Shown here: positions 32,206-40,172 of the stretch, one piece after another
Numbering within the stretch: position 1 is the stretch's first letter
Layout of the letters: the number at the start of each line of letters is the position of its first letter
Source: Methanofollis liminatans DSM 4140
GTDB taxonomy: Archaea > Halobacteriota > Methanomicrobia > Methanomicrobiales > Methanofollaceae
NCBI RefSeq assembly: GCF_000275865.1
Contig: NZ_CM001555.1
Span: 2,196,967 to 2,260,966 of the forward strand
Direction of reading: 5' to 3'
Length of the DNA: 64,000 bases
Program-made: the position numbers and the translations under genes
Notes under the pieces: model-generated
What the model was told of the DNA's origin: nothing
The model's input: the letters and a program-made list of their open reading frames with translations, nothing else
Database searches by the model: none

Positions 32206-34968
32206 TCACCCCACCCCCGTCCCCGCATTCCACTCCCTGACCAATCGCCCGTAACACCCCTCGCAGAGGCGTGTCCGCCCGTCAGCCGACCGGAAGACCG
32301 CCCGCCCCTCCCCGCACCCGGTGCAGCGCCCCAGAGCGGTCGAGACGCGGGCGAACTCCCGGTGGTCCAGGACGCCGGGGAGGATCGTCGGCCTCTTTGC
32401 ACTCGTGCACCGGGTTGCACTGGCGTGCACTCCGGAAGTGTAAACAAACGGACGGTTCATCGAGGATGGATCTTCGATCCCGCCCCGATCACCCCCATCT
32501 TCCCGGCCAGGTGCACTCTGGCACGGATCGCACACACACCCCCCCGCAGACCCGGGGGAATCGGGTGGGGTGTGTGTGTCTCTTTTCTGGTGCAAGGTAC
32601 TAGTACAGGAGAGAGAGATCTCTCTCTTCTCTTTAGAATATACAGTCCGGGCTCGATCCTCCGTGCCCGATCTTTGCACTTTTTCGGTGCAACTCCGGTG
32701 CAAACGAGGTGCAAAAGTGCCATCGTCATCGTCGTCGTCCGGCGGGTCAGGGCCGATCCAGACAGACGTCTGGCCCGTCCACCGGCGGTACGCCTTCAGG
32801 TCAAAGGAGAACACCTGTTCGCGCCGGCGGACCAGGCACCCGTTGATATCCCGCGATACCGTGGTGTCCACGAACCCGACCGCCGGGCACTTCTCCAGGA
32901 GACCGGAATAGATGTTGCCGCCGTTGTTGTAGCCGTGGAGGATCCGGCGGGTCTGGTGGTACGAGAGCCCGAGCGTCTCCTGCAACTGTCCGACCGTGAA
33001 CTCCCGCCACCCCATCGCCTCAATGGTCACGAGCGCCGCCGCCTCGTTCTTCGTCAGTTTCGTCTCCTGCCCGCCGGCATCGCCGTTGATCGCCGCATAG
33101 ATCCGGGCGGCGGCGGCGAAATCGTCGAGGTTCGCCCGGATGCCACCCTCGTAGGCCTCCCGCTGGAAGCGGTGGAGGAGGGCCGAGGCCTTGATCAGGT
33201 CGAAGAGGATCGCCGGGTTCCGGCGGTTCGCCGTGGCGGAGAAGTGCACCGCACGGGCGTACGGGATCGAGACGTGGAGGCGCTCGCTCTTGAGGATCTC
33301 CCAGATCGCCCGGCAGACCGGGAGGTCCGGGTCCTCGTCGTCGCTCTCCTTCTCCAGGCTCGCGGCCTCCTTCATATGGGCGAGCACCCGCTCGTCCTGC
33401 TCGGCCGAGTCGTCGATCCAGACGGTGAGCATGCGGTTCATCACCTGGTCGTCGCCGGCGTCCTCGACCTTCGCGAGCCACCAGACGCAGCGTTCGGGGA
33501 TCCGGCAGACCTGGAGTTTCCGGTCGGCGGTGAGGGTCCGGTGCTCGATCCCCTCCCGGAAGTTTGCGGTGGCGCTTTTGAGGACCTCCTGGAGGTCGTC
33601 GGAGAGGGAGACGTCGTCGAAGAGGAAGACGGTGCCGGCCCGCAGGCCCTCGGTGTAGTAGAGGGCCTTGTTCGAGACGGTGCCGGCGAGGCGGTAGGCC
33701 GCCGGGACCTGTTTGAGCATCGTGGCGCAGGCGTGGCTCTTGCCCTTGCCGGAGTTCCCGGAGACCGAGACGTGGAGGCCGTTCGTGTTCTCGACCGACC
33801 CGGCGGCGAGGGACATCGCCAGGCAGGCGGCGACGGTGCGGTCGCCGACATGCTCCCGGTTGAAGGTGTCGAGGAGGAACCGGAGGGGATCGCCGTTCGT
33901 GAGGATGGCGAGGGCTTTCTCCCGGAGGGGAAGCGGTTCCGCCACCGCCGCCTCTTCCGGCACCTCCTCCGGCGTCTCTTCCTCCCGCTTCTCCCGCGGC
34001 TCGTGCATCGCCCGCAGTTCGGGCCAGCGCTGCACCCCGCCGCCGCAGGTGGTGTGGTGGCACCCGGCGTAGACGGCGCCCGAGGGGAACTGGATCGCAT
34101 AGGCGCCGTCGCGGTGCGCCGTGCTGAAGGGGCAGTCGTCGAGGACGAAGAGGGTGCCGCCCTGCCAGGGTTTTCTGCTGCGGACGGCGATGGCGTGCTC
34201 CGCGAGCCAGGCGGCGAGGTCGATCCCGGCGCCCTTCGCCGGGGCCGGGGCGTCTTTCGGGAGGAGGGCGGCGATCTGCCCGAGGAGGTCGGGGGAGACA
34301 GTCTCCGCCGTTTCTGGGGCGGAGAGGATCGTCGCCCGCCGGTGCGGGCGTTCCGGGGTGTGGTCCCCTTTGCGGGAGGTGGTGCCGTAGAGTTTCCAGA
34401 TCCGGGCCGGGTTGTGGTTCGTTGTGTCGACGGCGACCTTCTCATCGGAGAAGAGGGCGTCCAGGGTGGCGAGCACCCCTCTGACCAGGCCGCCGTCGTC
34501 GGGCGGGAGGTCGACCGCATAGAGGAGGTGCGCCCCGTTCCCGGAGTCGGCCCGGATAGGGGCGGGGAAACCCCGATCGGAGAGCCAGAGGGCTATCTCG
34601 TCGGCCTTCGCCAGTGCCGCCGCGTGCTCGGCGTCGGTGGACGAGACCCCGCTCGGCCTGACCGGGTCGAGGTCGATGGGCAGCCAGCGCCGGCGCACGA
34701 TGTCGGCGTCGCTCGTGGTGGGGTCGCTCCGGGTGAGGCGCATCTTCACCCGGTTGGACCGGCGGGCGAGGAGGGCGGGATTTACCTCGTTTAAGGTGAC
34801 GTAGATCCCCCGGACCTCGGGGTCGGCGTCCAGGGCCTCGGCGGCACCGGCGCATTTTGCCAGGTCGTCGAAGTAGCCGGAGTGCGTGAAGCGGTCGGCG
34901 AGGGCCCGGACCTCCACGACGCTCCCCTCCCGAAACAGGGCGGCGAGGGCCTCTTCGATCATGGGCAT
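32206..34968 (-). CDS. Primase-helicase fusion (AEP-like primase plus AAA+/SF3-like helicase)
   Basis: A 920-residue replication protein. The first 250 residues show archaeo-eukaryotic primase features: I-D-L-D-P at about 98-102 (metal-binding D-x-D), the D-S-G-N-G-A-H-L-L-Y motif, and D-T-T-N-H-N-P-A-R-I-W-K. A zinc-binding segment with C-H-H-T-T-C-G follows (about 300). The helicase has Walker A S-G-N-S-G-K-G-K-S-H near 410 and Walker B V-F-L-F-D-D near 445. A poly-Asp linker and Ser/Thr-rich tail end in a zinc ribbon C-T-G-C/C-E-G-C. Such proteins occur on plasmids and viruses. Confidence 0.85.
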   Translation of the reverse strand: MPMIEEALAALFREGSVVEVRALADRFTHSGYFDDLAKCAGAAEALDADPEVRGIYVTLNEVNPALLARRSNRVKMRLTRSDPTTSDADIVRRRWLPIDLDPVRPSGVSSTDAEHAAALAKADEIALWLSDRGFPAPIRADSGNGAHLLYAVDLPPDDGGLVRGVLATLDALFSDEKVAVDTTNHNPARIWKLYGTTSRKGDHTPERPHRRATILSAPETAETVSPDLLGQIAALLPKDAPAPAKGAGIDLAAWLAEHAIAVRSRKPWQGGTLFVLDDCPFSTAHRDGAYAIQFPSGAVYAGCHHTTCGGGVQRWPELRAMHEPREKREEETPEEVPEEAAVAEPLPLREKALAILTNGDPLRFLLDTFNREHVGDRTVAACLAMSLAAGSVENTNGLHVSVSGNSGKGKSHACATMLKQVPAAYRLAGTVSNKALYYTEGLRAGTVFLFDDVSLSDDLQEVLKSATANFREGIEHRTLTADRKLQVCRIPERCVWWLAKVEDAGDDQVMNRMLTVWIDDSAEQDERVLAHMKEAASLEKESDDEDPDLPVCRAIWEILKSERLHVSIPYARAVHFSATANRRNPAILFDLIKASALLHRFQREAYEGGIRANLDDFAAAARIYAAINGDAGGQETKLTKNEAAALVTIEAMGWREFTVGQLQETLGLSYHQTRRILHGYNNGGNIYSGLLEKCPAVGFVDTTVSRDINGCLVRRREQVFSFDLKAYRRWTGQTSVWIGPDPPDDDDDDGTFAPRLHRSCTEKVQRSGTEDRARTVYSKEKREISLSCTSTLHQKRDTHTPPDSPGSAGGCVCDPCQSAPGREDGGDRGGIEDPSSMNRPFVYTSGVHASATRCTSAKRPTILPGVLDHREFARVSTALGRCTGCGEGRAVFRSADGRTRLCEGCYGRLVREWNAGTGVG
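32398..32713. repeat. Helically spaced TGCA-core repeats inside the primase tail
   Basis: GTGCAC/GTGCAA/TTGCAC words occur about ten times. In two clusters (32398-32430 and 32687-32713) they are spaced by 10 or 11 bases, not multiples of three, even though the region is within the reading frame of the primase-helicase tail. This suggests a DNA- or RNA-level signal. Confidence 0.55.
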
Positions 34969-35303
34969 CCCTCCGGCACGAGGGGGAAGAGCGAGGCCGA
35001 GGCCGCCTCCCCGGTGACGACCCGGCGGAAGGAGACGAACGGGACGATGAAGTGCCCGACGCCGGTGTAGATCTTCACCGCCCTTCCGGTGACGCCCATC
35101 GCTGCATACCCGACGATCGCCGTTTCGGTGACGATCACGCCGTCCTCTCCTTCCCGGGCGACGGTCATCGTCACCGGGGCCGGGTGGCCGCGGAAGAGGA
35201 GGTTTTGCAGGTCGTCCCCGGCGATCCGGTAGCGCTCGCCCCCGACGATGAGGTAGAGGTTGTCCCCACTCCCGAGGCGCAGGGTGCCGGTCTCCTCGTT
35301 CAT
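34959..35303 (-). CDS. Hypothetical 114-residue beta-rich protein
   Basis: A small soluble protein starting M-N-E-E-T-G-T-L-R-L-G-S-G-D-N-L-Y-L-I-V-G-G, mostly predicted beta strands, with no cysteine or membrane motif. No family recognised. The ATG follows GAGGAGGAGG and the end overlaps the primase-helicase start by ten bases, so it is translated from the same transcript. It may be a replication accessory of the element. Confidence 0.7.
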   Translation of the reverse strand: MNEETGTLRLGSGDNLYLIVGGERYRIAGDDLQNLLFRGHPAPVTMTVAREGEDGVIVTETAIVGYAAMGVTGRAVKIYTGVGHFIVPFVSFRRVVTGEAASASLFPLVPEGCP

Positions 35304-35620
35304 GCGACCTCCTCCTCCTTCTCCTCCTCCTGCGTCCTCACCGTGACGGTATAGGTGTGCCCGGGCGCATTGCTGACCCGGATCTCCTGGATATGCCTGC
35401 CGAAGCGGCGGACCGCCGCCCCGACCACCTGCGGCACGAGGTAGAGCGGGATCGGATCGGCGGTGTTTATCTCCCTGTGTGCCGATGAGTTTCTGGCGGT
35501 CTTCCCTGATCCGGTGGTGGTACACGTGGGTTCATGGGGGCTGCCGTCTCGTTTCTTCCCGACCCGTCCCGGGTCCGTGCCCGGGGCCGCTGGGGGTCGT
35601 TTCAGGTGGTTCTCTTTCAT
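35300..35620 (-). CDS. Hypothetical 106-residue protein of the element
   Basis: The first 55 residues are basic and disordered (M-K-E-N-H-L-K-R-P-P). The second half has a short alpha/beta stretch (Y-L-V-P-Q-V-V-G-A-A-V-R-R-F-G) and ends in E-E-E-K-E-E-E-V-A. AGGAG lies ten bases before the ATG; the end overlaps the next start by ATGA. It heads the unit 106aa-114aa-primase; a TATA-like CATAAATATC (minus strand, about 35750) may be its promoter. Confidence 0.6.
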   Translation of the reverse strand: MKENHLKRPPAAPGTDPGRVGKKRDGSPHEPTCTTTGSGKTARNSSAHREINTADPIPLYLVPQVVGAAVRRFGRHIQEIRVSNAPGHTYTVTVRTQEEEKEEEVA

Positions 35621-36117
35621 GGTCTGTTTCTCCTGTGCGGGCCGCCGATCGCCGGAAGAAGGCCGGCGGGGGGTGCGGCCGCGCACTGAGAGAATGGTGG
35701 GCGCGAGTGCAGATAAAGGAGAGCCGCGGGGGTTGAAAGAGAGAAATAGTGATATTTATGCGCTTCTTATGCGGCAGTGAAGTGCAAACTGCTGTACATG
35801 CAGGAAGCGAGGGGCCCGCGGGGCGGCCTGGCGCAGGTCTGAGAGTATGGGCGGATCGGGCGGCGCAGGGTGGAGGGATGGAGGGCTGCGCGCCGGGGGG
35901 ATCGGGTGCCGGTATTCCCCGGTGATTTCGTGAAAGATCGGCAGACACGCCCCTCGCGATCATCAGGGGATGTGTTTTTTTCCCCGGCCGCCCCGGCGAC
36001 CGCACGGGGCAGGGCGTGGCGGGGGTGGCGGGAGGCGTCACTGCGGGAGAAGGGGGAGGCGTGGCGGTGGGTTTTTCGTCATCTTCGACGGACGGCCGCG
36101 GGGAGGGGCCCGGCCCC

Positions 36118-36189
36118 TCAGGTTTCTGTGGTGTGGTTGTTCCCTTCGTTCTCCCATTTTTTGAGGGCCCGAATGATGATTTCACTCAT
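36118..36189 (-). CDS. 23-residue tiny ORF, coupled
   Basis: Begins M-S-E-I-I-I-R-A-L-K-K-W with an ATG overlapping the stop of the 21-residue ORF upstream (ATGA). It is predicted as one amphipathic helix. Weak evidence. Confidence 0.25.
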   Translation of the reverse strand: MSEIIIRALKKWENEGNNHTTET

Positions 36190-36251
36190 TTGTGGATATT
36201 TTGAAGAATCGCGGCCGGATTTTTCTGGTTGCGGGATCTGTTTTTTTCCAT
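36186..36251 (-). CDS. 21-residue tiny ORF with leaderless-type promoter
   Basis: Begins M-E-K-N-R-S-R-N-Q-K. A minus-strand TATAATTTTC at 36271-36280 lies 26 bases before the ATG, the exact spacing of a leaderless archaeal transcript. Basic and very short. Confidence 0.28.
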   Translation of the reverse strand: MEKNRSRNQKNPAAILQNIHK

Positions 36252-36619
36252 AAGCCTTCAGCAATATGGGGAAAATTATACTCAGGTCAACGATAAAGGT
36301 GGGCCGTGCGGGGGGTGGAAGTGTGGAGGGGGCAACCGGGGAGAGAGTGGTGCCGCCTGAGTTCCCTGGATAAGAGAGAGTGGTATCGTGTTTGGAGATG
36401 ACTATCTCAATGATCGCCAAAAGAGGCAGTGAACCCTTCCCTACTTCGTCCCACCCACCTTACGGTGGCATCATCCTTTTCGGGAAGGACTTACTCGCTG
36501 CATGCATACATACCATCAATCGGTATATACATTTTTCTTCTGCTCCTCCCCCATCGGGGCGCCCGCCGGTTCGTGCGCCTCACAAAGCCCTGACCGCCGG
36601 CACGCCCTGCCCGGATTGA

Positions 36620-36636
36620 TATTACAATTAGTAATA
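36620..36636. promoter_or_regulatory. Operator palindrome TATTAC-N5-GTAATA, copy 2
   Basis: Perfect six-base arms around AATTA, with the same arms and spacer length as copy 1 at 30161-30177. It is followed by an AT-rich promoter-like tract. Confidence 0.6.
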
Positions 36637-36807
36637 AAAAACTACAAAAAATATATCTTAAGATACATCGCCCCCCGACGCCGGAGACGACCCACTCCTC
36701 CGCGAAACAATCCCCTTCTCCCTCGACGCCCCCGCCGCCTTCAACGCCGCCGTAGAGACCCCCCCCATTCCGGCAGATTTTTTTCCCCGGATTCCCTCAA
36801 GAATACC

Positions 36808-38250
36808 ATGAAACGCATCCTTTCAGGGCTCATCCTCGCCCTCCTCCTCCTCTGCCCGGCCGCACTGGCAGAGACCGGAAACGAAACGCAGGCCATACCG
36901 ACGACAAACGTCACCACGGTCGCCCCCACCACGACCGCCGAACCGACGAAGATCCCGACGACCGTCGCCACCACGCCCGAACCGACCGCGGTCACGCAGG
37001 CGATGACGACCGCCGTGACCCAGGCGATCGTCGGCGGCGGCACGAGCTGGTTCGACGTCTACACCAACGTGGACGGCGCCGCCATCTACTTCGATGGGAC
37101 GTACAAAGGGACGACCGCCCAGGGCATCCTCACCGTCGCCTGGGCGACCACCGGCACCCCGCCGCAGACCGTGACCGCCACGAAGTCCGGCTATAGCACG
37201 GCGCACGAGTCCCTCCCGGCCGTGCCGGCCGCAGGCCACCATGCGTCGGTGTACCTCACCCTCAACCCGGACACACCGCAGACCGGGAGCCTGGGCCTCA
37301 CCTCCACGCCGGGCGGTGCGAACATCAGGATCAACGGCGTCTACTACGGCACCACCCCGCACACGGTGAGCGACCTGACGCCGGGCACCTATCAGGTCTC
37401 GATCGACTCCCCGGGCTACGGGACCTGGACCGCACCCGAAGATGTCGTCGGCGGCAAGATCACCTACGTCGATGCGGTGCTCACGGCGAACCAGCAGTAC
37501 GGCACGCTCTCCATCTCCAGCGTCCCGACGGGCGCCTACATCACCCTCGACGGCGTCTATAAGGGCCCGGCCCCGGCCACGATCGGCGGGCTTACGCCCG
37601 GCTCCCATGTCGTCGAATTGAACGCCCCGGGCTATGACGAGTGGAGCGGGCGGGTCACGGTCTATCTCGGCCAGGTCACCTCCATCTCGGAGACGCTGAC
37701 CCCGAGCGCACAGCCCTCCACCGGCGCCATCTCGGTCGGCTCGACACCGGCCAGCGCCTCGGTCTCGGTCGACGGCGTGTATTACGGCCAGACGCCCCAG
37801 GGCAACCGCCTGCTCGTCAACAGCATCGCCGCCGGCCAGCACACGGTCACCGTCACCCTCGGCGGCTACGGGGACTACTCGAAGACCGTGACGGTCGACG
37901 CCGGCCAGACCGCGACGGTCGACGCCGTGCTCAACGCCGCCGGCTCGGGCTCGGTCGCCATCACCTCGACGCCCGCCGGAGCCACGGTCTACTTCAACAA
38001 CCAGCCCTACGGCCTCACCCCGGTGACGGTCCCGGACCTCGGGCCGGGCACCTTCCCGGTCCGCCTCACCTATGCCGGCTACCAGGACTGGACCGGCACC
38101 GCCCAGGTGAACGCCGGCGCCACGACCCCGCTCTCGGTGCAGCTCGTCCAGGCCACGCCGACGCCCGAAGCGGCGGCCTCCCCCCTGCTCCCGGCCCTCG
38201 CCCTCATTATCGGCGGCGTCTTCGTCGCCCTCAGGGTGCGGCGGGAGTAA
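36808..38250 (+). CDS. PEGA-domain surface protein with C-terminal membrane anchor
   Basis: A 480-residue exported protein. A signal peptide (1-22, ending A-L-A) is followed by a Thr/Pro-rich stretch (25-75) and five PEGA repeats (about 80-450) of roughly 70-75 residues, each with G-x-I/V-x-I-x-S-x-P-x-G-A, V/I-x-V/I-D-G-x-Y-x-G-x-T-P and a G-x-H/Y-x-V-x-V-x-x-x-G-Y core. It ends in a hydrophobic helix and R-V-R-R-E anchor. It probably forms a cell-surface stalk. The ATG at 36808 has no strong ribosome site. Confidence 0.9.
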   Translation: MKRILSGLILALLLLCPAALAETGNETQAIPTTNVTTVAPTTTAEPTKIPTTVATTPEPTAVTQAMTTAVTQAIVGGGTSWFDVYTNVDGAAIYFDGTYKGTTAQGILTVAWATTGTPPQTVTATKSGYSTAHESLPAVPAAGHHASVYLTLNPDTPQTGSLGLTSTPGGANIRINGVYYGTTPHTVSDLTPGTYQVSIDSPGYGTWTAPEDVVGGKITYVDAVLTANQQYGTLSISSVPTGAYITLDGVYKGPAPATIGGLTPGSHVVELNAPGYDEWSGRVTVYLGQVTSISETLTPSAQPSTGAISVGSTPASASVSVDGVYYGQTPQGNRLLVNSIAAGQHTVTVTLGGYGDYSKTVTVDAGQTATVDAVLNAAGSGSVAITSTPAGATVYFNNQPYGLTPVTVPDLGPGTFPVRLTYAGYQDWTGTAQVNAGATTPLSVQLVQATPTPEAAASPLLPALALIIGGVFVALRVRRE

Positions 38251-38264
38251 TTCTCCCCCCGACT

Positions 38265-38276
38265 TTTTTTTTCGTA
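38265..38276 (+). terminator. T-tract terminator after the PEGA gene
   Basis: A run of nine T (38264-38272) shortly after the stop codon at 38250, without a strong hairpin, as is typical of archaeal termination. Confidence 0.45.
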
Positions 38277-38307
38277 TCCGGTTCCAAAGAGAGATAAGAC
38301 CGGGGAG

Positions 38308-38321
38308 TTAACAATTGTTAA
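38308..38321. promoter_or_regulatory. Perfect palindrome TTAACAATTGTTAA at the MoaD-like gene start
   Basis: A 14-base perfect palindrome that includes the TTG at 38315 and the first base of the ATG at 38321. It may be an operator or a translation-control hairpin. Confidence 0.45.
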
Positions 38322-38599
38322 TGATCGTACGGGTCAGGGCATTTGCCTGGATGCGGGAGATATTCGGCGCCGAGCGCACGCTGGAGGTCCCGGAAGGGGC
38401 CGCCCTCTCCACCCTCCTCCAGGTGCTCGGCGAAGAGTCCGGGGCGGCGCACGGGGCGCTCTTCGACGGCGGCGGCGCCCTGAACGGGCACGTGGTCCTG
38501 ATGCTGAACAGGAAGCGGGTGGACCACGCCGACGTCCCGGCGCTGACCCTCGCGGCCGGAGACGAGGTCGCCCTCTTCCCCCCGGTCGCCGGGGGGTGA
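38315..38599 (+). CDS. MoaD/ThiS-family sulfur-carrier protein
   Basis: A 94-residue ubiquitin-like protein ending in the di-glycine tail V-A-G-G that is adenylated and thiocarboxylated by a ThiF/MoeB partner. With MoaE at 40906 it would form molybdopterin synthase; it could also serve thiamine synthesis, since ThiM and ThiE lie between. TTG at 38315 has GGGGAG seven bases upstream; the ATG at 38321 is 13 bases from it and gives a more usual N-terminus. I kept the TTG on spacing. Confidence 0.82.
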   Translation: MLMIVRVRAFAWMREIFGAERTLEVPEGAALSTLLQVLGEESGAAHGALFDGGGALNGHVVLMLNRKRVDHADVPALTLAAGDEVALFPPVAGG

Positions 38600-38617
38600 G
38601 GAGGGAGGGAGGGCGGA

Positions 38618-38680
38618 CGGGCAATGCCCGCCTCGTGCCCGGACCGGAAGCCCTCAATTCCAGGAGGGCGTAGAACTACG
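38618..38680 (+). ncRNA. Candidate structured leader before thiM: three hairpins
   Basis: Three adjacent hairpins: CGGGC-AAT-GCCCG (38618-38630), GCCCTC-N8-GAGGGC (38650-38669) and CGTAG-AA-CTACG (38669-38680), then GGAGGAGG and a GC-rich tract to the ThiM ribosome site. It does not show the TPP riboswitch consensus. Confidence 0.35.
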
Positions 38681-38719
38681 GGAGGAGGTGCGCCCCACCC
38701 GGCGACACCCGGAGATTTC

Positions 38720-39541
38720 ATGGAGCATATCATGGACGGAAGAACCTGTGCGGAGATCCTTGAGCGGGTGCGGTCGAGGCGCCCGCTCGTGCACCACATC
38801 ACCAACACCGTGACGATCAACGACTGCGCCAACATCACGCTCTGCGCCGGAGCGGCGCCGGTGATGGCCGAAGCCCCTGAGGAGTCGGCCGAGATGGCGG
38901 CGGTGGCGGGGGCGCTCGTCCTGAACATCGGGACGCTCTCGACGGCGCAGGTGGCGTCGATGATCCTTGCCGGGCGGCGGGCGAACGAGTGCGGCGTCCC
39001 GGTGGTCCTGGACCCGGTCGGCGCCGGGGCGACCCGGATGCGGACCGACGCCGTGCTGCGGATTCTCCAGGAGGTGGACGTCGCCGTCCTGAAGGGGAAC
39101 GCCGGGGAGATCGGCGTCCTCGCCGGCACCGGCGGGACGGTGCGGGGCGTGGACTCCTGCGGGATCGCCGGCGACGCCGTGGATGCGGCGGTGGCCTGCG
39201 CCCGCGCCACCGGGACGGTGGTCTCGATGACCGGGGCGACCGACGTCGTCACCGACGGGCGACGCGTCCTCCTGGTCGAGAACGGGAACCCGATGATGGA
39301 CCGCCTCTCGGGCACCGGGTGCATGGCCGCCTCGGTCACCGGGGCGTTTGCGGCGGTGGAGGGCGATTACGTCCTCTCCTCGGCCGCGGCCCTCGCCGCC
39401 TTCGGGCTCGCCGGGGAACGGGCGGCGGTCGGGGCTCGCGGGCCGTACTCCTTCAGGACGGCCCTCTTCGACGAACTCTTCAGCATGGCGCCGGAAGACC
39501 TGGCGGCCGGGGCGCGGGTGAGGGCACGCCATGGGGTATGA
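38720..39541 (+). CDS. thiM: Hydroxyethylthiazole kinase ThiM
   Basis: A 273-residue ribokinase-fold enzyme that phosphorylates hydroxyethylthiazole for thiamine salvage. It shows the N-terminal [15 protein letters not shown] motif, [11 protein letters not shown] near residue 95, and the catalytic [13 protein letters not shown] near 190. The ATG at 38720 has GGAG five bases upstream; the longer frame before it is the structured leader. It overlaps thiE by 11 bases. Confidence 0.95.
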   Translation: MEHIMDGRTCAEILERVRSRRPLVHHITNTVTINDCANITLCAGAAPVMAEAPEESAEMAAVAGALVLNIGTLSTAQVASMILAGRRANECGVPVVLDPVGAGATRMRTDAVLRILQEVDVAVLKGNAGEIGVLAGTGGTVRGVDSCGIAGDAVDAAVACARATGTVVSMTGATDVVTDGRRVLLVENGNPMMDRLSGTGCMAASVTGAFAAVEGDYVLSSAAALAAFGLAGERAAVGARGPYSFRTALFDELFSMAPEDLAAGARVRARHGV

Positions 39542-40172
39542 CCTCTACGTGATCACCGACGCCGGGATCGGCCGCGGCCGGTCCCATGCCGAACAGGCCG
39601 GCCTGGCCGTCGAGGGCGGGGCGGACGTGGTCCAGCTCCGGGACAAGGCGCTCGCTCCCCGCGACCTCCTCGCCGCCGCCCGCGCGGTGAGGGCGGTCAC
39701 CCGCGCCGCCGGCGCCCTCTTCATCGTCAACGACCACCTGGAGGTCGCCCTCTCTGCCGGGGCAGACGGCGTCCACCTCGGGCAGGGCGACCTCCCGGTG
39801 GCGGCGGCGCGGGCGGTCGTCCCCTCCGACTTCATCCTGGGCGTCTCGGTGGGCAATGCCGCCGAGGCGGTCCTGGCGGTCGAGAGCGGGGCCGATTACG
39901 TCGCCCTCAGCCCGACGTTTTCGACCGGTTCGAAGGCGGACGCCGGGCCCGGCCGCGGCCTCGATACCCTGCGGGCGGTCAGGGCGGCGGTCCCGGTCCC
40001 GTTGCTCGCGATCGGCGGGATCGGCCCGGCGAACGTGGGCGAGGTGGTCAGGGCCGGGGCCGACGGCGTCGCCGTGATCTCGGCGGTCGTCGGGCAGGAG
40101 GACGCCGCCGGGGCGGCACGGCGGATGAAGGCGCTCATCGTTGCCGCGAAAGGAGGCGAGGTGCCGTGCTGA
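39531..40172 (+). CDS. thiE: Thiamine phosphate synthase ThiE
   Basis: A 213-residue TIM-barrel enzyme that joins the pyrimidine (HMP-PP) and thiazole phosphates into thiamine phosphate. It carries V-Q-L-R-D-K near residue 35, V-N-D-H near 65, [10 protein letters not shown] near 77, G-V-S-V-G-N near 103, and T-F-S-T-G-S-K near 127. Overlaps thiM upstream and the ThiF-like gene downstream. Confidence 0.95.
   Translation: MGYDLYVITDAGIGRGRSHAEQAGLAVEGGADVVQLRDKALAPRDLLAAARAVRAVTRAAGALFIVNDHLEVALSAGADGVHLGQGDLPVAAARAVVPSDFILGVSVGNAAEAVLAVESGADYVALSPTFSTGSKADAGPGRGLDTLRAVRAAVPVPLLAIGGIGPANVGEVVRAGADGVAVISAVVGQEDAAGAARRMKALIVAAKGGEVPC

Larger units (their letters stand above)
35621..36807. other. 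1.2-kb stretch without a convincing gene
   Basis: GC-rich proline/arginine frames on both strands here look like composition artefacts. Recognisable content is a possible promoter for the 35300-35620 gene (35750-35760), two tiny coupled ORFs (36118-36251), an operator palindrome at 36620-36636, AT-rich DNA at 36636-36665, and a protein-like but broken segment (36661-36790). Confidence 0.5.

Noticed and set aside
32362-34794. An 810-codon open frame on the plus strand opposite the primase-helicase
   Set aside because: It is antisense to a gene with clear Walker, primase and zinc motifs, has the Arg/Asp/Gly/Val composition of a GC-rich shadow, and has no ribosome site or domain.
35532-36185. 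A 217-codon Pro-rich minus frame
   Set aside because: Repeats of P, S, R and T with no hydrophobic core. It overlaps the better supported 106-residue gene and fits GC-rich noise.
38600-38720. TPP riboswitch before thiM
   Set aside because: The hairpins do not contain the conserved CTGAGA and related TPP-sensor segments, so only a candidate structured leader is reported.
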